From an uncultured Prevotella sp. (GTDB lineage Bacteria; Bacteroidota; Bacteroidia; Bacteroidales; Bacteroidaceae), in assembly GCA_900765465.1 (NCBI GenBank), contig CAAFRM010000029.1:1-5308 (forward strand): DNA of 5,308 bases, written 5' to 3'. Of this stretch, positions 1 through 5,308 are shown piece after piece. The position numbers and the translations under genes are program-made. Under the pieces are notes generated by a model. It did not search any database. It was not told the DNA's origin and worked only from the letters and a program-made list of their open reading frames with translations. Each line of letters starts with the position of its first letter. Within the stretch, counting starts at the first letter, position 1.

Positions 1-21
1 ATTTCAAATAAACAAAGAAAC

Positions 22-99
22 ATGATGAAACTTAACAAGACTTTCCTTACCCTGGGCTTGGCCGCAGCACTCCTGCAGATGCCAGCCTCATCGTTCGCA
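22..99 (+). other. Signal peptide of the Dcp-like peptidase
   Basis: Residues 1-26 have a short Lys-containing n-region (MMKLNK), a hydrophobic core (FLTLGLAAALL) and a polar c-region ending in S-F-A before Q27, fitting signal peptidase I. There is no lipobox cysteine, so a lipoprotein is unlikely. The homologous Dcp domain begins just after, at about N35 (NPLL). Confidence 0.85.
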
Positions 100-2163
100 C
101 AGACTGCGGGCGGTAACCGTCAGAATCCTCTTTTAACAAAGAGCAATCTTCCATTCGGTGCTCCTGACTTCAGCAAGATTCAGGAGAGCGACTACCTGCC
201 AGCCATCGAAGCGGCTATCAGGGAGCAACGTGCCAACATCCAGAAGATTGTAAACAACAAGAAGAAGCCTAACTTCCAGAACACCATCCTCGCCTATGAG
301 GAGAGCGGTGCGCTGCTCGAAAAGGTGACTAACATTTTCTTCGGTCTCACCAGCGCCCACAAGACTCCGGGCATCGCCGAAACCGAAAAGAAGGCTACCC
401 CATTGCTGACCGAGCTCGATAATGAGATTTCGTTCAACAAGAAACTCTTCGAACGCATCAAGTATGTTTACGACAACGAATATAAAAAACTCAAGGGCGA
501 AGACAAGCGCCTTACTGAGGTTATCTATAAGAGTTTTGTACGTTCAGGTGCCCTCCTTTCTGCCGAGAAGATGGAGCGCATGAAGCAGATCAACTCCCGC
601 ATCTCTGAGTTACAGCAGGAATGGGACAATCTTCTTCCTGCCGCTACCAACAACGCCGTGGTTTGGGTAAACAGTAAGGAAGAGCTCGCCGGATTGAGCG
701 ATGCAGACATTGCACAATGCAAGAAAGATGCTGAGAGCCGCGGAGGCAAGGCGCCTTACTGCATCGTCATCATCAACACCACCCAGCAGCCTATCCTCAC
801 CAATCTCCAGAACCGCGAACTGCGCAAGAAGGTGTATATGGCAAGCATCCACCGTGCCGATGGTACTAACCCAAAATTCAACACCTTCCCTATCGTAACC
901 GAGATTGCCAAGTTGCGTGCCGAGAAGGGCAAGCTAATGGGATATGACAACTATGCCGACTATTCGCTCGAAAAGACGATGGCTAAGAACAGCAAGAATG
1001 TGGATGATTTCCTGAAGCAGCTCATCAAGGAATATGCTCCTAAGGCTGATGCTGAAACCAAGGCGATAGAAGCGTATGCACAGAAGACTGAAGGCAAGGA
1101 CTTCAAGCTGCAGCCATACGACCGATTCTATTATTCTGCGAAGATGAAGAAGGAGATGCTCAACATTACCGATGATGAGATTAAGCCATACTTCAACATC
1201 GACAGCGTACAGGTGAACGGTGTGTTCTATGCCGCCCATCGTGTTTACGGACTGAACTTCAAGCAGCGCAAGGATATTCCTACTTATCACCCAGACATGA
1301 AGGTATTCGAGGTAAGCGACAAGAACGGCAAGCCAATCGCCCTCTTCTACAGCGATTACTTCCGCCGTCCTACCAAGCGTGGCGGTGCATGGATGAGCGC
1401 CTTTGCCAAGCAGAGCAAGCAGCGCGGCCAGTTGCCTATTATATATAATGTATGCAACAATGCCAAGGCACCGGAAGGTCAGCCATCTCTCATCACATGG
1501 GATGAGGTTACTACCCTGTTCCATGAGTTCGGTCATGCACTTCACGGAATCCTTTCCGACTGCAAGTACAATACCCTTTCAGGAACAGCCGTTGCCCGCG
1601 ATTTCGTAGAGATGCCATCCCAGTTTAACGAATCGTTTGCATCTATTCCTGAGATATTCGACCATTACGCCCGTCATACCGAGACCGGAGCTGCGATGCC
1701 AGCCGATCTGAAAGAGCGCATGCTGAAGAGCATCAGCTTCCAGACTGCTTATTCACTGGGCGAGAATCTGGCTGCTACCTGTCTTGACCTTGCCTGGCAC
1801 AAGATTAGCGAGGATGAAGTTCCTTCACCTTATATGGCAGGCGCCTTCGAGAAGGAAGAGCTCCACAACATCGGTTTGCTCAACACCCAGATTCCTCCTC
1901 GCTACAGCACATCATACTTCAACCATGTATGGGGCGGCGGTTATGCTGCAGGCTATTACAGCTATCTCTGGACAGAGGTGTTGGCTGTGAACATCGCCGA
2001 CTACTTTGCAAAGTATGGTGCCTTGGATCCAGCCGTGGGTCAGGCATTCCGCGATAAGATTTTGAGCCGTGGCAACACCAAGGACCAGATGGAAATGTTT
2101 ACCGACTTTACAGGTATGGAGAAGCCAGATGCTTCCGGATTCCTGAAAGCAAGAGGTTTGTAA
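22..2163 (+). CDS. dcp: Exported peptidyl-dipeptidase Dcp (M3 family zinc metallopeptidase)
   Basis: Family M3 zinc peptidase that, by family knowledge, removes dipeptides from the C-terminus of oligopeptides. At 713 residues it is slightly longer than E. coli Dcp (about 680), the excess being mainly an N-terminal signal peptide: basic start, hydrophobic stretch at residues 8-18, likely cleavage after A26 (SFA/Q). The product should therefore act in the periplasm or outside the cell, unlike cytoplasmic E. coli Dcp. The zinc site is intact: HEFGH at 501-505 (H501, catalytic E502, H505) and third ligand E530 in DFVEMPSQ, 29 residues after H501 as expected for M3. The substrate-binding His/Tyr block H635-VWGGGYAAGYYSY (Y641, Y645, Y646, Y648) and the C-terminal FRDKILSRGN and final RGL are Dcp-like, which favours Dcp over oligopeptidase A. 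ATG codons at 22 and 25 are both possible starts; the leader is A-rich without a Shine-Dalgarno. Only 21 bases upstream are visible, so its promoter is not seen. Confidence 0.95.
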   Translation: MMKLNKTFLTLGLAAALLQMPASSFAQTAGGNRQNPLLTKSNLPFGAPDFSKIQESDYLPAIEAAIREQRANIQKIVNNKKKPNFQNTILAYEESGALLEKVTNIFFGLTSAHKTPGIAETEKKATPLLTELDNEISFNKKLFERIKYVYDNEYKKLKGEDKRLTEVIYKSFVRSGALLSAEKMERMKQINSRISELQQEWDNLLPAATNNAVVWVNSKEELAGLSDADIAQCKKDAESRGGKAPYCIVIINTTQQPILTNLQNRELRKKVYMASIHRADGTNPKFNTFPIVTEIAKLRAEKGKLMGYDNYADYSLEKTMAKNSKNVDDFLKQLIKEYAPKADAETKAIEAYAQKTEGKDFKLQPYDRFYYSAKMKKEMLNITDDEIKPYFNIDSVQVNGVFYAAHRVYGLNFKQRKDIPTYHPDMKVFEVSDKNGKPIALFYSDYFRRPTKRGGAWMSAFAKQSKQRGQLPIIYNVCNNAKAPEGQPSLITWDEVTTLFHEFGHALHGILSDCKYNTLSGTAVARDFVEMPSQFNESFASIPEIFDHYARHTETGAAMPADLKERMLKSISFQTAYSLGENLAATCLDLAWHKISEDEVPSPYMAGAFEKEELHNIGLLNTQIPPRYSTSYFNHVWGGGYAAGYYSYLWTEVLAVNIADYFAKYGALDPAVGQAFRDKILSRGNTKDQMEMFTDFTGMEKPDASGFLKARGL

Positions 2164-2179
2164 CGCATAAAATTACGAT

Positions 2180-2275
2180 ATGAAACAGACCAACTTTCAT
2201 ACAGCGATGTTGAAGATAAAGCGTACGGCACTACTGGCAGTAGGCCTTACGCTATTTCAGGTTCTGGCATGGGCA
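2180..2275 (+). other. Signal peptide of the C10 protease
   Basis: Residues 1-32 from ATG 2180, or 23 residues if translation begins at ATG 2207. The basic segment K12-I-K-R is followed by a hydrophobic core and an A-W-A cleavage motif before G33. No cysteine follows the core, so signal peptidase I processing is expected rather than lipidation. Confidence 0.82.
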
Positions 2276-4366
2276 GGACCTCGCAGTTTCCAACAGGCAC
2301 AAGCCATTGCCGAGCGCCAGGCTGCCCTGCAAGGCATCGTAATGGACCAGCAGCAGGTAAGCAAGGCTAGAAAGCAATATCAGCAGAATGGTAGCGGTTC
2401 TGCAGAGACAGCTACCAGCTATTATGTTTTTGACAACGGAGCCGACAAGGGATTCACCATCGTTTCGGGTGATGATGAACTGCCGGAGATTGTAGGCTAT
2501 TCGGCTCATGGCAACTCTGAGAATCTGATGAAGACAGAAGGATGTGCAGCGTTTCTGAAAGCTTATCAGAAGTTTGTTGCAGCCTTCACCCAGGGTGACG
2601 CCAAAGCCAGAAAGATTTTGGCTGAGCAGAGAGCGCTGAAGACGGATGGCCGTTATCAGCAATCAAAGATAGCACCGCTCTTGGGAGATATTGCCTGGGA
2701 CCAGCTGACACCTTATAATAAACTATGTCCTAAATATAAAGGTTCTAAGCTGAGTGCTACAGGATGCGTAGCTACAGCCATGGCACAGGTGATGATGTAT
2801 TATCAGTATCCTAAAGAGCTGAAGGCTACCATTCCCGCTTATACCACCACAACCAATAAGCTCAAGGTAAAAAACATCAGCAAGGGTGAAAAATATGACT
2901 GGGACAACATGCTCCCAACCTACACCCAAGGAAAATATAATACCACTCAAGCCAATGCTGTAGCCAAACTGATGTTCCATTGTGGAGCTGCAGTACAGAT
3001 GGATTACGGAGATTCTTCGGGTGCATGGGTGCTCCCAGAAGATATGTCAACCTATTTCGGATATGATGCTGATCTCTTGCAGGAGGTTTACCGCTCATTC
3101 TATACGCTGGCAGAATGGAAGGAGATTCTCGACCGGGAATTGGAGGCCAAGCGCCCTATCCTTTATGGCGGTGCTGCTTCTGATGAAAGCGGCCACCAGT
3201 TTGTCTGCGATGGTTCTGACGGAGAAGGTCTCTATCACATCAACTGGGGCTGGTCAGGCTACAGCGATGGATATTTCGACATCACCCTCCTCGACCCTGC
3301 AGTCCGTGGAACAGGTGCCGGCACATCGGCTAACGGCTATAACCGCGCCTGCTCTGTCATCATCGGTATTGCACCGGACAACGGAATCAAGGATGAACCG
3401 CTGGTAAAAGAGCATTCTCTTTACGCTGATGCCTATAAAGATTACAGAAAATGTAACATCACCAAGGGCGAGCGCAAGAATGCATCAGAGAAATTCTCGC
3501 TAACGATTACACCTGTATTTTCTAATCCTACCTACAATAAGTTCGAAGGCTTAGTAGCTCTTGGCATCAGAAATGAAGACGGATCATATACGCCAATCAC
3601 GCAGAGTTTCAAGTTAAAATTTAATGCGATGGATCCAGAGGAAGGATATGAACTCGACTTTATTAATTTCAACCTCAACTATGCCTTCCCTGTAGGAGCC
3701 ACTGTTCTTTACGAAATCTACAGTACTGATAATGGTAAGAACTGGGATGTATGTGCCTATATGGAGAATGTTGTTCCGTTCGAACTGGAAGCTACAGCCA
3801 CATCGCTTACGCTGAATGGCAATAAGCTTTCGGCAGAATTAAAGAGCAACGAGGCGATTCGGCTTTACAAAGAGAATTCGTTTGATATTACCATCAAGAA
3901 TGACAGCCAGCGCGAATATCTCGGTCTGATAAACGTTTACACCAGCAAAACCAGCACGAAGCCAACCTTTAAAGAAGGCTCAAGCAGCGCAGAGGAATAC
4001 ATGTGTGTACCGGCAGGTGAGTCTACAACCCGCACCATTACATTAAACCAGACAGCAAATGAAATGTATGTCTGGGTAACCGACCGTGATGGCGAAATCT
4101 TATTGGACGGAGTGAAGTTTAAGGTTGGTCAGATTGGTGCTGGCGAGAGTACAGGCATCAGTCAGGTAACCGCCCAGAACAATATCCGTATCAGTTCTGC
4201 AGCCGGTGTACTCACGATTGTATCAGCAGAATCCAAGTTGATTCCTGTTTACAGTATCGGAGGCCAGTTTATCACCAAGTTATCCGTTTCAGCCGGTGTT
4301 TCTGTCCAGGTTAACCTGCGTCCAGGAATCTATATCGTAGCCGGCAGAAAGGTAGCTGTAAAATAA
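2180..4366 (+). CDS. Secreted C10 family (streptopain-like) cysteine protease
   Basis: A 728-residue secreted cysteine endopeptidase of MEROPS family C10 (SpeB/streptopain, also found in Bacteroides and Prevotella). Layout in order: signal peptide with core TALLAVGLTLFQVLA and probable cleavage after A-W-A (residue 32); an inhibitory prodomain of about residues 33-163, including Y81-YVFDNGADKGFTIVSGDD, the usual SpeB/Spi prodomain signature; a catalytic domain of about residues 164-402; a beta-rich region of about 403-655; and a tail at 658-728. The catalytic Cys is C196 in SATGCVATAMAQ and the catalytic His is H339 in GHQFVCDG, a spacing close to SpeB's. The conserved HINWGWSG block (W356, W358) follows, so the enzyme looks active. 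It is expected to be made as a zymogen needing removal of the prodomain. The gene lies 16 bases after dcp, implying co-transcription. Start choice is open: ATG 2180 gives a 15-residue n-region, whereas in-frame ATG 2207 (MLKIKR) gives a more standard signal peptide. Confidence 0.94.
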   Translation: MKQTNFHTAMLKIKRTALLAVGLTLFQVLAWAGPRSFQQAQAIAERQAALQGIVMDQQQVSKARKQYQQNGSGSAETATSYYVFDNGADKGFTIVSGDDELPEIVGYSAHGNSENLMKTEGCAAFLKAYQKFVAAFTQGDAKARKILAEQRALKTDGRYQQSKIAPLLGDIAWDQLTPYNKLCPKYKGSKLSATGCVATAMAQVMMYYQYPKELKATIPAYTTTTNKLKVKNISKGEKYDWDNMLPTYTQGKYNTTQANAVAKLMFHCGAAVQMDYGDSSGAWVLPEDMSTYFGYDADLLQEVYRSFYTLAEWKEILDRELEAKRPILYGGAASDESGHQFVCDGSDGEGLYHINWGWSGYSDGYFDITLLDPAVRGTGAGTSANGYNRACSVIIGIAPDNGIKDEPLVKEHSLYADAYKDYRKCNITKGERKNASEKFSLTITPVFSNPTYNKFEGLVALGIRNEDGSYTPITQSFKLKFNAMDPEEGYELDFINFNLNYAFPVGATVLYEIYSTDNGKNWDVCAYMENVVPFELEATATSLTLNGNKLSAELKSNEAIRLYKENSFDITIKNDSQREYLGLINVYTSKTSTKPTFKEGSSSAEEYMCVPAGESTTRTITLNQTANEMYVWVTDRDGEILLDGVKFKVGQIGAGESTGISQVTAQNNIRISSAAGVLTIVSAESKLIPVYSIGGQFITKLSVSAGVSVQVNLRPGIYIVAGRKVAVK
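4151..4363 (+). other. C-terminal tail domain of the C10 protease (possible sorting or anchoring signal)
   Basis: Residues 658-728 start with TGISQV and continue as short beta-strands: NIRISSAAGVLTIVS, then PVYSIGGQFITKLSV, then VNLRPGIYIVAGRKVAVK to the last residue. This pattern (strand, 'YSIGG', strand, 'L-x-P-G-I-Y-I-V', final Lys-rich strand) is the style of Bacteroidetes C-terminal domains, including type IX secretion (Por) tails. Seen directly: the position at the extreme C-terminus and the strand pattern. Inferred: a role in secretion or surface attachment. It could instead be a generic beta-sandwich accessory domain. Confidence 0.5.
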
Positions 4367-4421
4367 CAGTCCCTTGCCGTTTCCCATAAAGAACTGGTGG
4401 GCATAACATTTTTAAAACTTT

Positions 4422-4443
4422 TATCAGAAAACTCTTGCTGATA
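4422..4443. repeat. 6-bp inverted repeat flanking the -33 element
   Basis: TATCAG at 4422-4427 is mirrored by CTGATA at 4438-4443, separated by 10 bases that contain the TTG of the promoter's -33 element. The symmetry is exact but short. It could be an operator or chance. It is not followed by a T-run on either strand, so it is not a convincing terminator. Confidence 0.3.
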
Positions 4444-4465
4444 TGAAAATAAAGTCGTAACTTTG
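4435..4465 (+). promoter_or_regulatory. Bacteroidetes-type promoter for the nuclease gene
   Basis: TTG at 4435-4437, 20 bases of spacer, then TAACTTTG at 4458-4465, an exact match to the Bacteroidetes primary sigma factor consensus (-33 TTG / -7 TAnnTTTG, spacing about 19-21). Transcription would begin a few bases downstream, near 4470-4475, giving an AT-rich leader of only about 10-15 bases before the ATG at 4485. The nuclease gene is thus expressed independently of the peptidase pair. Confidence 0.75.
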
Positions 4466-4484
4466 CGGTAGCATTTTAAAACAT

Positions 4485-5308
4485 ATGATTATGAAACAGG
4501 TAGAAGAAAGATATATCAGTTTGCTTACAGACTTCGGTTTCAAGCGAATTTTCGGAACAGCAATGAACAAGGATTTGCTGATTTGTTTTCTCAACAGCTT
4601 GTTTAATGGCAAACAGGTTGTTAAGGATGTGAAGTATCTGAACCCTGAACATGTAGGCGATGTCTATGCTGACCGCAAGGCTATCTTTGACGTATACTGT
4701 GAAGGAGAAAACGGAGAGAAGTTTATCGTTGAAATGCAGAATGCCTATCAGACTTACTTCAAGGACCGTTCTCTGTTCTATTCCACATTCCCTATCCGTG
4801 AACAAGCACCAAAGGGAAAGGATTGGGATTTCAAACTCAATCATGTCTATACAGTTGCTTTGCTCAACTTCGACATGAATGAAGATGCTTTCGAAAAGGA
4901 AAAGATTCGCCATAGCGTGCAGCTTTGCGATACCGCCACTCACAAGGTGTTCTACGAAAAGTTGGAATTCATCTATGTTGAGATTGCTAAATTTGACAAA
5001 TCCCTAGAGGAACTAGAGACACTTTACGACAAATGGCTTTATGCGCTGAAAAATCTCTACAAACTTACCCAACGTCCCAAGGAGTTATGTGACAAAGTCT
5101 TTGACCGTCTTTTCGAAGAAGCCGAGATATCCAAGTTTACCCAGCAGGAGTTGCGTGAGTATGAAGCCAGCAAGATGGCCTATCGCGACATCAAAAATTC
5201 CGTTGATACCGCCAAACGGGAAGGAATTGCAGAAGGCATAACCCAGCGAAACTTTGAGATTGCAAGAAAGATGCTGGCAAAGGGTATGAATGAAGCGACT
5301 GTCTTGGA
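4485..5308 (+). CDS. PD-(D/E)XK nuclease family transposase-like protein (Rpn family), 3' end beyond window
   Basis: Open from ATG 4485 to the window edge without a stop: 274 codons visible, C-terminus missing. The N-terminal block TDFGFKRIFGTAMNKDLLICFLNSL (residues 15-39) is the hallmark of the PD-(D/E)XK nuclease family transposases common in Bacteroidales (PDDEXK_2 / Rpn-like). Active-site candidates are D69 in IFDVYCEG and E83-M-Q85 in FIVEMQN, the D...ExQ variant of the PD-(D/E)XK core. The C-terminal part is helical and charged, with an AKREGIAEG segment followed by EIARKMLAKGMNEATVL, as usual before the end of these proteins; typical lengths of about 290-310 suggest only a few dozen codons are missing. 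Relatives promote DNA cleavage and RecA-independent recombination, but their natural role is unsettled, and no transposon ends are visible here. An in-frame ATG at 4491 is an alternative start; neither has a Shine-Dalgarno. It has its own promoter and no evident functional link to the upstream peptidases. Confidence 0.9.
   Translation, partial: MIMKQVEERYISLLTDFGFKRIFGTAMNKDLLICFLNSLFNGKQVVKDVKYLNPEHVGDVYADRKAIFDVYCEGENGEKFIVEMQNAYQTYFKDRSLFYSTFPIREQAPKGKDWDFKLNHVYTVALLNFDMNEDAFEKEKIRHSVQLCDTATHKVFYEKLEFIYVEIAKFDKSLEELETLYDKWLYALKNLYKLTQRPKELCDKVFDRLFEEAEISKFTQQELREYEASKMAYRDIKNSVDTAKREGIAEGITQRNFEIARKMLAKGMNEATVL

Noticed and set aside
1..21. Promoter for dcp
   Set aside because: The 21 bases before the start hold no TAnnTTTG motif and are too short for a full promoter; any promoter lies upstream of the window.
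934..1545. Long minus-strand open frame (203 codons) opposite dcp
   Set aside because: It lies wholly within the well-supported dcp coding region, its translation has no recognisable motif, and no promoter or leader is visible. It is an antisense shadow.
2982..3407. Plus-strand open frame (141 codons) in another frame of the C10 protease
   Set aside because: It overlaps the catalytic His region of the protease in a different frame; the protease motifs C196, H339 and HINWGW establish the true frame.
4375..4422. Possible rho-independent terminator after the C10 protease
   Set aside because: Only 4-bp stems can be drawn (CCCA/TGGG at 4383-4401, or TGCC/GGCA at 4375-4403), and the T-run at 4409-4413 is not directly next to the stem. 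This is too weak to call.
4476..4943. Minus-strand open frame (155 codons) opposite the nuclease gene
   Set aside because: It is fully antisense to a gene with clear family motifs, and its protein resembles nothing recognisable.
5210..5250. Possible internal repeat in the AKREGIAEG segment of the nuclease gene
   Set aside because: Relatives often carry tandem EGxAEG repeats here, but this copy has only one short degenerate unit, so there is no tandem repeat to annotate.

Overview
The window reads as a chromosomal segment of a Bacteroidales bacterium, most likely from the Prevotella/Segatella group. Three things point there: AT-rich translation leaders without clear Shine-Dalgarno sequences, a textbook Bacteroidetes-type promoter (TTG, 20 bases, TAACTTTG) before the third gene, and a gene set typical of that group (exported Dcp, C10 cysteine protease with a Bacteroidetes-style C-terminal tail, PD-(D/E)XK 'transposase-like' nuclease). 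The genus is inferred from protein style, not from a database search.

Layout: all three genes lie on the + strand. Positions 22-2163 encode a complete M3 zinc metallopeptidase of the peptidyl-dipeptidase Dcp type, carrying a signal peptide. After only 16 bases, positions 2180-4366 encode a complete streptopain-like (family C10) cysteine protease with signal peptide, inhibitory prodomain, catalytic domain, a beta-rich region and a C-terminal tail resembling a secretion or anchoring signal. A 118-base intergenic gap (4367-4484) holds a promoter and a small inverted repeat. From 4485 to the window edge runs a PD-(D/E)XK nuclease family transposase-like (Rpn family) gene whose 3' end is cut off by the window.

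How they fit together: the two peptidase genes are probably co-transcribed and both products are exported. A plausible division of labour is that the C10 endopeptidase cuts proteins into peptides and Dcp removes C-terminal dipeptides from them, feeding peptide uptake. The nuclease gene has its own promoter and looks functionally separate, an accessory gene next to the peptidase pair. I see no RNA genes, CRISPR arrays, insertion-sequence ends or other mobile-element boundaries, and no convincing undescribed system. The points most worth a second look are the exported protease pair, the C-terminal tail of the C10 protease, and the promoter region of the nuclease gene.
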